Positions 12,540-20,393 of a stretch of 64,000 nt of DNA are shown in pieces (position 1 is the stretch's first letter; every line of letters begins with the position of its first letter). The position numbers and the translations under genes are program-made. The notes beneath the pieces were generated by a model. The model worked only from the letters and a program-made list of their open reading frames with translations. It had not been told where the DNA came from and ran no database searches. The DNA is taken from the NCBI RefSeq assembly GCF_003206135.1, contig NZ_PZJT01000006.1:131250-195249 (forward strand). Reading direction: 5' to 3'. The stretch comes from Salinicola salarius (lineage in GTDB: Bacteria; Pseudomonadota; Gammaproteobacteria; Pseudomonadales; Halomonadaceae).

Positions 12540-12869
12540 ATGAACGATAGTCACACTTCTCACGATGGCACCAGCCACGGTAGCCATAAATCTTATACTG
12601 TTGGATTGATTCTATCGATTGCGCTAACGCTGGCGGCTTTTGGCGTAGTCATGCTGGGGAAATTCAGTATCCTGGCAACTGCCATTACGGTGATTGTCAC
12701 GGCGGTAGTTCAGGTCCTGGTGCAGTTAATTCTTTTCATGCATCTCGAATTTAGAACTCAGCAGGGTCGTGAATCTGGTGGATTTTTTGTATTTACGGCG
12801 GTGATCATAGGACTGATTGTCGGGGGATCACTATGGATCATGCACCACCTCCGTCTGAATTTGATGTGA
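12540..12869 (+). CDS. cyoD: cytochrome bo3 ubiquinol oxidase subunit IV
   Basis: Small three-helix subunit IV required for full assembly of the CuB site. 109 aa with [20 protein letters not shown], a central helix ending in [15 protein letters not shown], and a C-terminal helix. It starts immediately after the cyoC stop. The coding sequence is visibly more AT-rich than its neighbours, but there is no other sign of foreign origin and its place in the operon is standard. Confidence 0.96.
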   Translation: MNDSHTSHDGTSHGSHKSYTVGLILSIALTLAAFGVVMLGKFSILATAITVIVTAVVQVLVQLILFMHLEFRTQQGRESGGFFVFTAVIIGLIVGGSLWIMHHLRLNLM

Positions 12870-12876
12870 TAGCCAA

Positions 12877-13770
12877 GTGACATACAAGGCTTACAGTTCG
12901 TTGACCAAGCCCGGTATCATCTTCGGCAATCTCGTCACAGTCATCGGCGGCTATTTCCTGGCCGCCGGTGGCCGTTTCGAACCGTGGTTATTTCTGGCAG
13001 TGGTACTGGGCACCTCGTTGGTCGTCGCGTCCGGCTGTGTTTTCAATAACATTATCGATCGCGATATCGACGGCCATATGGCACGCACTCAGTCTCGAGC
13101 CATGGTGACCGGCGAGATTTCGATTCCGATCGCCCTGCTGTTCGGGTGCTTGCTGGGTATCGTCGGTTTTGGCCTGCTGGCGTGGATGACGACGCCGTTG
13201 GCTACCGGATTCGCGGCATTAGGCTTTGCCATCTATGTGGGTGCCTATAGCCTCTACCTCAAACGCCACTCGGTCTACAGCACGCTGATCGGAAGTTTAT
13301 CCGGCGCATCGCCACCGGTGATCGGATACTGTGCGGTGACGGGCACGTTCGATCTGGGTGCCCTGCTATTGCTGATCATTTTCAGCATGTGGCAGATGCC
13401 GCACTCCTATGCGATTGCCATCTTTCGCTTCGACGACTACGCCTCGGCATCGATACCCGTTCTACCGGTGAAGCACGGCATCGCGGTGGCCAAGCGACAT
13501 ATCGTGATCTACACGGTGCTGTTCGTGATCGCCTCGGTCATGCTATCGGTTGCCGGCTATACCGGATGGGCCTACGCCATCGTTGCCGTTGCCGTGGGCG
13601 GTTACTGGCTCAGTATTACGCTCAGAGGCTTCCGAACCACCAATGATCAAGCCTGGGCTCGCAAGGTCTTCGGTATCTCGATCGTGGTGGTAACTGCATT
13701 GAGTGTCATGATGTCACTGGATAGCCGAATGCCGATAGCCGAATCGCTGCTGTCGCTTGCATCAGGATGA
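12877..13770 (+). CDS. cyoE: protoheme IX farnesyltransferase (heme O synthase)
   Basis: UbiA-family membrane prenyltransferase converting heme B to heme O for the bo3 oxidase. 297 aa starting at a GTG (12877); that start gives [20 protein letters not shown] at the N-terminus, matching the family. The first aspartate-rich motif is [18 protein letters not shown], the second lies around [15 protein letters not shown], and about nine helices are predicted. It starts 7 bp after cyoD and ends the operon. The copy beyond it, toward 13.8 kb, turns into degenerate mobile DNA. Confidence 0.97.
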   Translation: MTYKAYSSLTKPGIIFGNLVTVIGGYFLAAGGRFEPWLFLAVVLGTSLVVASGCVFNNIIDRDIDGHMARTQSRAMVTGEISIPIALLFGCLLGIVGFGLLAWMTTPLATGFAALGFAIYVGAYSLYLKRHSVYSTLIGSLSGASPPVIGYCAVTGTFDLGALLLLIIFSMWQMPHSYAIAIFRFDDYASASIPVLPVKHGIAVAKRHIVIYTVLFVIASVMLSVAGYTGWAYAIVAVAVGGYWLSITLRGFRTTNDQAWARKVFGISIVVVTALSVMMSLDSRMPIAESLLSLASG

Positions 13771-13860
13771 TCGGATCGAGATTGACGGATTGACCTTCCC
13801 CCTGGTTTAAGTCCGCCCACAATGTGAGAAGCCGCCGCTCCAAGCGGGGCCAATTTGTCC

Positions 13861-13998
13861 ATGGAGCGGTTATTTCGAAGCTACAAGAGCGAATGGATGT
13901 CCGCGACCGGTTACTTATCGGTGCGTTAGGCTTTACGGGATATCGGCTTCTACCTGATGCTGCGCTACAACCAGCAGCGCCCCTACATGCATGCATGA
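13861..13998 (+). pseudogene. remnant of an IS3-family transposase (OrfB C-terminus)
   Basis: The frame reads ERLFRSYKSEWMSATGYLSV, an in-frame stop (TAG, 13927), then RDIGFYLMLRYNQQRPYMHA. This resembles the conserved end of IS3-group OrfB proteins (RFFRSLKSEW...TGY...RDI..YLM..YN..RPH). Only about 45 codons remain and they contain a stop, so it is dead. It lies 90 bp after cyoE and marks the left side of the metal island. The assignment is by motif memory; the exact IS is not identified. Confidence 0.65.
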
Positions 13999-14074
13999 CG
14001 TTCCTTGTGCCTCTTCGTTATTTCACGATGGCCATTTCGTGTGATGGCTATCGATCACAAAAGCGTGCCGATGA

Positions 14075-14236
14075 GTGCTGCAACAGATCGCCGCGATTCG
14101 CGGGGCGGTGAATGGGTTGATGGCCGCCGTCATGGAGGGGCACCTGACTGATCACGTCGTCAGGGAGCCCGAACTGGCGCAGCGGCAACAAGACTTGGAC
14201 GCGGTACTACAGGTCATTAAGTCCTACCTCAAGTAA
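14075..14236 (+). pseudogene. truncated RcnR/CsoR/FrmR-family metal-responsive repressor (C-terminal half)
   Basis: The frame from 14075 encodes [22 protein letters not shown] and ends [10 protein letters not shown]: the second and third helices of the DUF156 repressor family (RcnR, CsoR, FrmR, DmeR). A stop codon lies directly upstream in frame. The first helix and its metal or thiol ligands are missing, so only 53 of about 90 codons remain. It sits about 310 bp upstream of a CDF exporter, the arrangement seen in dmeR-dmeF loci, so the ancestral gene probably regulated that exporter. A GTG at 14075 could allow a peptide, but a functional repressor is unlikely. Confidence 0.75.
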
Positions 14237-14549
14237 GGCAGATAAAAGCCTGGCACACGGAAGACTCAAAATGAATGAGAGTAAAAAAGCAAGACCACCA
14301 CCACCCGCTCGAAGAAAAGGCTCAAAGGCACTGGCGCCGGTACGACGATCACCAGCGACTAGGATGACTTCTGCTACGGGACGACAGCCGTGGCGAGCCA
14401 CGGCTTCCTTTGTGAATATATCCAATCGTAATGTGGCAGGTGCAAACTGCCTTTCATTAGCGCGGAAAAACATATCGACCCAATGGCCTGATAGAGAGTG
14501 AGAGCGGCTCGCGGGGAATCTCGATGGCCAATATACGAAGGAGGCATCA
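14237..14549 (+). other. non-coding stretch before the CDF exporter, with a terminator-like hairpin
   Basis: 313 bp. It contains a hairpin with perfect 8-bp arms GCCGTGGC and GCCACGGC (14387-14404) and a two-base loop, followed by TTCCTTTG; this could end transcription of the lost repressor. A 30-codon frame at 14275-14367 contains a short HHH run and several basic residues, but has no recognised homologue and no clear ribosome-binding site. The exporter's own Shine-Dalgarno (AAGGAGG) is at the right end. No RcnR-type G-tract operator was seen. Confidence 0.45.
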
Positions 14550-15455
14550 ATGTCAGACCACAATCATAGCCATAGTGGCGGCAAGACCTTGTTGTTTGCA
14601 CTGGTCTTCACTACAGGTTTTGCAGCTGTCGAAGTATTCGGCGGCCTGATAGCTGATTCGCTTGCCCTGTTATCGGACGCAGGCCACATGCTTACCGATT
14701 CATTGTCGTTAGGGATTGGTGCCTTCGCCGCTTGGCTGGCCAAGAAGCCGGCATCGCGTCAGCATTCCTTTGGACTCAAGCGCGCCGAAATTCTCGGAGC
14801 CCTGTTTAACGTGCTGTTTATGTTCGGAGTGATTGTATTTATCGCCTATGAAGCGATCCGCCGCATGGCAGACACCCCCGCTGTTGCCGGTGGCATGGTT
14901 TTGGCGATCGGCGGGCTCGGTTTGCTGGTGAATATCGCAGTGGCTTGGGCGCTGATGCGTGGAGAGCAGACTATAAACGTTCGCGGAGCGCTCCTGCACG
15001 TAATGGGAGACTTGCTGGGCTCGGTCGCTGCGCTGGTTGCCGGGGCGGTCATTTATCTGGGCGGGCCGCCCATTGCGGACCCGATCCTGTCTCTTTTCGT
15101 CAGCCTATTGATTCTGGTATCCGCCGTTCGACTACTGCGTGAGGTGACGCAAGTGTTGATGGAAGGCGTGCCAGAAGGAATCGATGCACATGAAGTCGGC
15201 TGCGCCCTTGTCCGGGTCGACGGCGTTTTTGCTATCCATGACATGCATATCTGGAGCCTATCATCAAACAGTCAAGCTCTAGCGGCGCATATTGATGTGG
15301 AAGCGATGGGACGATGGGAAGAGATACTGCCGCAGTTGCAAACGATATTGCGGGGGCGCTTCGGTATTGAGCACACCACCTTACAACCCGAGGATGCCGC
15401 TATCCGTCACGTTTGTGATGCCGATCCTGATTGCGGGGCTGGTGATGTGAATTAG
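14550..15455 (+). CDS. CDF-family cation efflux transporter (CzcD/ZitB/DmeF type)
   Basis: Inner-membrane antiporter exporting divalent metal ions. 301 aa with a His-bearing N-terminus (DHNHSHSGG), six helices and a cytoplasmic C-terminal domain (about residues 200-300). The two transport-site motifs are HxxxD in both TM2 (SDAGHMLTDSLSLG) and TM5 (LLHVMGDLLGS), the signature of Zn/Cd-type carriers rather than Fe/Mn ones. The neighbouring repressor remnant instead suggests a DmeF-like Co/Ni role, so substrate is uncertain. The Shine-Dalgarno AAGGAGG is strong. It has lost any intact adjacent regulator. Confidence 0.93.
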   Translation: MSDHNHSHSGGKTLLFALVFTTGFAAVEVFGGLIADSLALLSDAGHMLTDSLSLGIGAFAAWLAKKPASRQHSFGLKRAEILGALFNVLFMFGVIVFIAYEAIRRMADTPAVAGGMVLAIGGLGLLVNIAVAWALMRGEQTINVRGALLHVMGDLLGSVAALVAGAVIYLGGPPIADPILSLFVSLLILVSAVRLLREVTQVLMEGVPEGIDAHEVGCALVRVDGVFAIHDMHIWSLSSNSQALAAHIDVEAMGRWEEILPQLQTILRGRFGIEHTTLQPEDAAIRHVCDADPDCGAGDVN

Positions 15456-15635
15456 GAGACCACAGGCAGCAGAGCCCCGTCTAGGCTGCATGTAACAGCG
15501 TCAATAAAGAATAGCAAGCCCCCTAGGGGGCTTGCCTGCTTCTGAACCGCTCCTGCCGTCGTGCGGACACCTTTCGGTTGACGAGACCAGCGGCATATCC
15601 ACGCCAAGATCGGGGGTGTGGAGATGTCATGGGCT
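15456..15635. other. degenerate sequence after the CDF gene
   Basis: Holds a palindrome (separate entry). At 15582-15629 a short plus-strand frame reads HIHAKIGGVEMS, which loosely resembles the KAKYGGMEVS segment of IS3-type OrfA. The match is only about ten residues and is tentative. No intact gene is visible. Confidence 0.25.
15514..15535. terminator. 22-bp perfect palindrome, probable terminator
   Basis: The left half GCAAGCCCCCT is the exact reverse complement of the right half AGGGGGCTTGC. It lies 59 bp after the CDF stop. The strong GC stem suits a transcription terminator, but no T-tract follows (CTGCTTCTG). It may serve both strands. Confidence 0.45.
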
Positions 15636-15818
15636 CTATGCCTGGCTGGAAGTGTTTATGAATCCATTCTCGCTACGATGACCATGTGACTCTCGGCGTT
15701 CTGCCAATAGGACAGCATGAACCGTGCTGCTTTCATTGAGGCGTTTCTCTTGCTGACCAAGTTGCGACAATGCGGACGCTTCCATACCCACGCCGTCGTC
15801 CTCAATGTCAATAATCCG
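15636..15818 (-). pseudogene. fragment of a sensor histidine kinase ATPase domain
   Basis: The minus-strand frame reads RIIDIEDDGVGMEASALSQL and then GQQEKRLNES before becoming unrelated sequence and a stop. DIEDDGVGM is a typical G1/N-box region of a HATPase_c domain, and RLNES at that spacing recalls PhoQ-like kinases (RG.RLDES). The ATP-lid glycines that should follow are absent. It is in the same frame as the ZIP fragment just upstream, separated from it by a stop. It is probably the stub of a metal-responsive two-component sensor. Confidence 0.4.
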
Positions 15819-15935
15819 TTATTTCTGTGTATGCGACATGCCACGCGTCCGCGAGACCTCCGCAACCAGCCCGCCACCGAAGTTTCCCAACGCGGGAAGC
15901 AATGCCAGGCCGAACACCATCCAAATGCTATCCAT
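15819..15935 (-). pseudogene. N-terminal stub of a ZIP-type metal transporter
   Basis: 38 codons from an ATG at 15935: MDSIWMVFGLALLPALGNFG, then GGLVAEVSRTRG and a stop. The stretch matches the first helix of ZIP-family permeases often found in heavy-metal clusters (GLALLPA.GNF.GG..AE). The remaining seven helices are missing. It lies 41 bp downstream of the P-type ATPase stop on the same strand, so it may once have been co-transcribed with it. Translation as a short membrane peptide cannot be excluded. Confidence 0.45.
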
Positions 15936-15976
15936 GATCACCTTCCCTGGTCGATGTCTAGCTCTAGCACTCGCCT

Positions 15977-18574
15977 TCAAGCACTCGCCGGCGAAGCGGC
16001 CTGGCCCGAGCTTTCCGGCGGCACATTGACGGAGGCTCCACCGCCGCGTGTCGGGCCCTGTCGATTCTCGAACCGTAACAGACGCAGCGCATTCAGCGTC
16101 ACTAGTACGGTGGCGCCGGTATCAGCCATGATAGCCACCCACAACCCGGTCAGACCAAACATGGTCGTCAACAGGAATACCGCCTTCAGGCCCAGCGCGA
16201 TGGTGATGTTCTGGCGAATATTGTTCATGGTGGCGCGAGCCAGACGAATCATAGTCGCTATGTCGGTCACGCGATTACGCAGCAAGGCGCCATCGGCCGT
16301 TTCCAGGGCGACATCGGTGCCCGAGCCCATGGCCACGCCGACGTCGGCGGTGGCGAGTGCAGGCGCGTCGTTGATCCCGTCGCCCACCATGATCACCCGG
16401 TCCTTGGCGACCATTCCCTTGATTGCCGTGACCTTGTCGTCAGGCAGCAAGCCTGCCTGGAACTCGATGCCCAGCGGATCGGCAATCGCTTTCGCGGTAC
16501 GGGGGTTGTCACCGGTCAGCATCACCGAGCGGATGCCCAGTGCCTGGAGATCCTTGATGCCGTCGATGGCGTCCGTGCGCGGCTCGTCACGCATGGCAAT
16601 CAGTCCGACGATCGCGCCGTCCCTAAACACCACGACGGCCGTCTTGCCCTGCTCCTCCAGCGCAGCGATCCGCGTCTTCAGAGCCTCTGTCAGTACGCCC
16701 TGGTCTTCAGCGTAGCGTGGCGAACCGACATAGCTACGATGACCGTCCACGCTTGCCTCGACACCATGGCCGGCGATGACGCGTGCGTCCGCCCCTTGAG
16801 AAAACGCGATATGACGCGATTCGGCATGACTTAACACCGCCTCGGCGAGCGGGTGGCTGGAGCCGGCCTCGACACTGGCGGCCAAGGCAACGACATCAGC
16901 CTCATCGTGGTCATCGGCAGCCGCTTGCACGTCGGTAACGACTGGTTTCCCGGCGGTCAGGGTGCCGGTCTTGTCGAAGGTCACGAGGCTAGCCTTGGCG
17001 GTGGACTCGATCACCGCGCCCCCCTTCAACAATAGCCCGCGGCGTGCCCCGGTAGACAGCGACGAGGCGATCGAAGCCGGTACCGAAATTACCAGCGCAC
17101 ACGGGCAGCCAATCAACAGCAGCGCCAGGGCTCGATAAGTCCATTCACCCCAAGCGCCGCCGAAAAGTAGCGGAGGAATGATCGCAACGAGTAGCGCGGT
17201 ACCGACCACAGCGGGCATATAGACACGGCTGAAGCGATCAATGAAACGCTCGGTGGGCGCACGGGCTTCCTGTGCTTCTTCCACCAAGCGGATGATCCGC
17301 GCGATGGTATTGTCTTCGGGCGCCTTGGTGACGCGAATACGCAGCACGGCATCATTATTGATGGACCCGGCGAAGACCGACTCGTCGAGGGTCTTGCTCT
17401 TGGGCACCGATTCACCGGTCACCGGCGATTCATCGATAGAAGACGTTCCTTCAATGATCTGCCCATCGGCAGGAATCCGGTCGCCGGGTCGCGCGACGAC
17501 GACCTGACCAATCTTCAGATTCGCGGCATTGACCTTGCGAGTCGCCCTCTGTGCGTCTTCGACCAGCGCGCTCTTGGGCACTAGATCACCCAGCGCGCGA
17601 ATACTCGAGCGGGCACGATCCGCGGCCACCCCTTCAAGCACTTCGCCGACGGCGAACAGGAAGACCACCAGCGCCGCCTCCTCGGCGGCACCGATGATCA
17701 GCGCGCCACCGGCAGCGATGGTCATCAGCATTTCTATCGTGAATGGCATGCCCGCTCGTGCAGCGGAAAAAGCACGTTTCGCTACGGGAACCAGCCCGAC
17801 CAGACACGCCAGGATGAAGCCCCAATAAGCCAGAGACTCCGAGGCCACCAGGCGCACCGCCACGGCGGCCAGCAGGACAGCCCCGGTCATGACCACCAGC
17901 CGGCCCTTGCCATGCAGAAACCAGCGTTTCGGTGAGGCCGACACTGCCTCGGCGACGCCTTCGTCAGCTGTGGAGCTGGCGCCATTGGAGCCATTACCGG
18001 TTATGGCGGTGCGCGGCGTTACACTGTAACCGAGCCGCTTGATCGATTTCTCGACGCTGTCCGGCGAGGTTTGCTGTTCGTCGAGCTTCAGCGTGAGCGT
18101 CTCGTTCATGACCGACACTTTGACGTCGGAGACTCCCGGCAGGTTCTCCACACCGCCACGAATTTTCGCCGCGCAACTGGCGCAGTCCATGCCGCCGACC
18201 TTCCAGCTGAGCGTGCTCTCGGCGTCGGCCCGATCAGGTACCGTCACCGTTTCCGCGTCGTTGTCTTGAGCGTTACCGTCACAGCAAGGTGAATGACATT
18301 CGGATGAGTTTTCTGGACTGGCAGTATCAGAATCAGGCATGAATTGGACGGAATAGCCAAGTCGCTCGACGGTCTTCGCGACACGCTCCATCGAGGTTTG
18401 TCGCGTGTCCAGCCCAAGCCTCAGCGTCTCCTTCATCACCGAAACCTGAACGTCGGAAACGCCTTTCAGGCGTTCCACCGCACCACGGATCTTGCCGGCG
18501 CAGCTTGGACAGTCCATGCCTTGAACGGTCCACTGGTATGGGTTATCGGATACTTCGGGATTTGTAGCTGGCAT
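15977..18574 (-). CDS. Zn/Cd/Pb-exporting P1B-type ATPase (ZntA/CadA family)
   Basis: ATP-driven export of soft divalent metals across the inner membrane. 865 aa with two N-terminal heavy-metal-associated domains (GMDCPSC near residue 20, GMDCASC near 130). Between them is a cysteine/histidine stretch ECHSPCCDG; E. coli ZntA has a single such domain. The metal-site CPC is in LLIGCPCALVIS (about 488), the phosphorylated Asp in FDKTGTLT (about 532), and the HP motif is SHPLAEAV. The hinge is GDGINDAPAL and the last helices contain MADTGATVLVTLNALRLL, whose Asp is diagnostic for Zn/Cd/Pb specificity. It is preceded by a MerR-type promoter and divergent from lnt. Confidence 0.95.
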   Translation of the reverse strand: MPATNPEVSDNPYQWTVQGMDCPSCAGKIRGAVERLKGVSDVQVSVMKETLRLGLDTRQTSMERVAKTVERLGYSVQFMPDSDTASPENSSECHSPCCDGNAQDNDAETVTVPDRADAESTLSWKVGGMDCASCAAKIRGGVENLPGVSDVKVSVMNETLTLKLDEQQTSPDSVEKSIKRLGYSVTPRTAITGNGSNGASSTADEGVAEAVSASPKRWFLHGKGRLVVMTGAVLLAAVAVRLVASESLAYWGFILACLVGLVPVAKRAFSAARAGMPFTIEMLMTIAAGGALIIGAAEEAALVVFLFAVGEVLEGVAADRARSSIRALGDLVPKSALVEDAQRATRKVNAANLKIGQVVVARPGDRIPADGQIIEGTSSIDESPVTGESVPKSKTLDESVFAGSINNDAVLRIRVTKAPEDNTIARIIRLVEEAQEARAPTERFIDRFSRVYMPAVVGTALLVAIIPPLLFGGAWGEWTYRALALLLIGCPCALVISVPASIASSLSTGARRGLLLKGGAVIESTAKASLVTFDKTGTLTAGKPVVTDVQAAADDHDEADVVALAASVEAGSSHPLAEAVLSHAESRHIAFSQGADARVIAGHGVEASVDGHRSYVGSPRYAEDQGVLTEALKTRIAALEEQGKTAVVVFRDGAIVGLIAMRDEPRTDAIDGIKDLQALGIRSVMLTGDNPRTAKAIADPLGIEFQAGLLPDDKVTAIKGMVAKDRVIMVGDGINDAPALATADVGVAMGSGTDVALETADGALLRNRVTDIATMIRLARATMNNIRQNITIALGLKAVFLLTTMFGLTGLWVAIMADTGATVLVTLNALRLLRFENRQGPTRGGGASVNVPPESSGQAASPASA

Positions 18575-18606
18575 GAAAAGTTACCTCGTTCAATTTCTGT
18601 GTTTAA

Positions 18607-18637
18607 ACTCTAAACCTTCTAGTGGCTATAGAGTCAA
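18607..18637 (-). promoter_or_regulatory. MerR-family (ZntR/CadR/PbrR-type) promoter-operator of the ATPase gene
   Basis: On the minus strand TTGACT (18637-18632) and TAGAGT (18612-18607) are separated by 19 bp, the lengthened spacer typical of MerR-regulated promoters. The spacer holds the dyad ACTCTATAG / CTAGAAGGT, close to the operators of lead and cadmium pbr/cad systems. MerR-type activators untwist such promoters when metal binds. The start codon lies about 33 bp downstream of the -10. No merR-family gene is present in the window. Confidence 0.8.
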
Positions 18638-18794
18638 GCCGCATCGTCTTACTGGTAGTGAAGCATGCGAGGCGGGTAGAAAACGACTTGCGAACGACTG
18701 CGACGGCCAATAGAAGCATGACTTTTGAGAATGGCCATAATGTTTTTCCGAGGCGTTTTTGATAAAAGTGGCCCGTCACGTTAAGGAGCAACCC

Positions 18795-20255
18795 ATGCGA
18801 TTTTCCTGTCGCCCCTGGATGGGATGCGTGTTAGCGGTCTTCGCAGGGGCTCTAACGACGCTAACCTTCTCTCCCTTCGAGCTTTGGTGGCTGGGGCCGG
18901 TCGCCGTCGGCCTCATTTACTCAGGCCTGGATGACCTGACACCGGGTCAGGCAGCCCTGCGAGGCTGGTGTTATGGCATCGCGCTGTTCGCCACGGGAAC
19001 CTCATGGGTCTACGTGTCGATCCATGAGTACGGTTACACGGGGGTGCCGCTATCGGTTTTCCTTACAGCCCTGTTTGCCGCCACCTTGGCGCTTTTCTAT
19101 GCCATTCCCTTCTGGTTCTATCGGCGCTTTACTGGCTCGCGTCTAGCCTTTCTCTCCTTCGCCGGCGCGTGGGTGTTGATTGAAGTGCTACGGACATACC
19201 TTTTCACCGGTTTCCCTTGGCTATTGCTGGGGAGCGCGCACGTCGATTCTCCTTTAGCACCATTGGCCCCGGTTGGCGGGGTGCTGCTGTTGACATTGGT
19301 TACCGCCCTGACGGGCACGCTGGGGGTGGAGTTCCTGCGTCGACGCTGGTGGGCAGGGGGCACGATCGCCGCTCTATGGCTGTTCCCCTTGATGCTTCCT
19401 ACTCAGTGGACCATACCCAGCAAGGAGCCCGTACAAGTGAGCCTGTTACAGGGCAATCTACCCCAGCTAAGCAAATGGACAAACGAGGGGCAGCGTAACG
19501 CAGTCAGCACCTATGCCCGATTGACCCGCAACATTGCTGAAGACATAGATCTGGTTATCTGGCCGGAAACGGCGATTCCTATGTATCAGCGTCAAGCCGA
19601 GCCGCTGTTGGAGCGGGTTAAGGCTACTTTGCCATCAGGAGCCGAACTACTCACCGGTATCGTGCAGCGCGACGACTCGGGCCGCTATTACAATGCCGTA
19701 GTCGGTGCCGGCGAGGTTACGGATGTGTACCGCAAGTCGCATCTGGTACCGTTCGGTGAATACATCCCGATGGAAAAACAGCTACGTGGCATTATCGCTT
19801 TCTTTGATCTGCCGATGTCAGACTTCACGGCAGGCAATTCCGAACAAGGCCCGATCCGAGCCGCTGGACTGCGCATCGGCACGGCGATCTGTTACGAAAT
19901 TATTTTCCCGGACTTAGTGGCACAACGCGCCGATAACGCTGAGGTGTTGCTCACGGTGTCCAACGACACCTGGTTCGGTGACTCCATCGGGCCGCTTCAG
20001 CATCTGCAAATGGCCCGGCTACGCGCCCTTGAAAATGGTCGCTATGTTATGCGGGCAACGAACAATGGGGTGACGGCCATCATCGACCCGCAAGGTCGCA
20101 TTATCGATCGCGCGACTCAATTCAGGATGACCACCCTCAACGGAGAAATCCGGGCCATGCGGGGAGAAACGCCATTCACACGCACCGGAAGCTGGCCAAC
20201 CTGGCTATTGTCAGCAGCGCTGGTTATATCCGGGGTACGCAGGCGAAATAGCTAA
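18795..20255 (+). CDS. lnt: apolipoprotein N-acyltransferase homologue (probable second Lnt)
   Basis: Adds the third acyl chain to lipoproteins at the periplasmic face of the inner membrane. 486 aa from the ATG at 18795, chosen for its AAGGAG site; an upstream in-frame start lacks one. An N-terminal membrane part (about residues 1-200) precedes the nitrilase domain. The Glu-Lys-Cys triad is intact: IWPETAIPMY, YRKSHLVPFGEY and AICYEIIFPD, along with NDTWFGDSIGP. The housekeeping lnt normally follows ybeX (corC). This copy is instead divergent from a metal ATPase and followed by an M23 peptidase, so it is probably an island-borne paralogue. Confidence 0.9.
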   Translation: MRFSCRPWMGCVLAVFAGALTTLTFSPFELWWLGPVAVGLIYSGLDDLTPGQAALRGWCYGIALFATGTSWVYVSIHEYGYTGVPLSVFLTALFAATLALFYAIPFWFYRRFTGSRLAFLSFAGAWVLIEVLRTYLFTGFPWLLLGSAHVDSPLAPLAPVGGVLLLTLVTALTGTLGVEFLRRRWWAGGTIAALWLFPLMLPTQWTIPSKEPVQVSLLQGNLPQLSKWTNEGQRNAVSTYARLTRNIAEDIDLVIWPETAIPMYQRQAEPLLERVKATLPSGAELLTGIVQRDDSGRYYNAVVGAGEVTDVYRKSHLVPFGEYIPMEKQLRGIIAFFDLPMSDFTAGNSEQGPIRAAGLRIGTAICYEIIFPDLVAQRADNAEVLLTVSNDTWFGDSIGPLQHLQMARLRALENGRYVMRATNNGVTAIIDPQGRIIDRATQFRMTTLNGEIRAMRGETPFTRTGSWPTWLLSAALVISGVRRRNS

Positions 20256-20277
20256 AAGACACCGTTATCGACAGTTA

Positions 20278-20318
20278 GGCAAGCCACTACAAAATGTCAT
20301 TATGCGCAGAGGCTTGCC
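20278..20318. repeat. 8-bp inverted repeat GGCAAGCC / GGCTTGCC
   Basis: GGCAAGCC (20278-20285) and GGCTTGCC (20311-20318) are exact reverse complements separated by 25 bp, between lnt and the M23 gene. It may be a weak hairpin after lnt or a regulator site. The arm sequence shares GCAAGCC with the palindrome at 15514-15535, which may be chance. Confidence 0.3.
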
Positions 20319-20393
20319 CTGTAGGGTAGGCACATCGTGTTGTTTGGGGTAAAGTGCCGCCATTTCACTTCACTTGGTCTATCATAAGCTCTC

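Noticed and set aside
13793-13815. Possible IS3 terminal inverted repeat (TGACCTTCCCCCTGG)
   Set aside because: It resembles some IS3 ends, but no partner end was found and the position relative to the OrfB remnant is wrong for a simple element.
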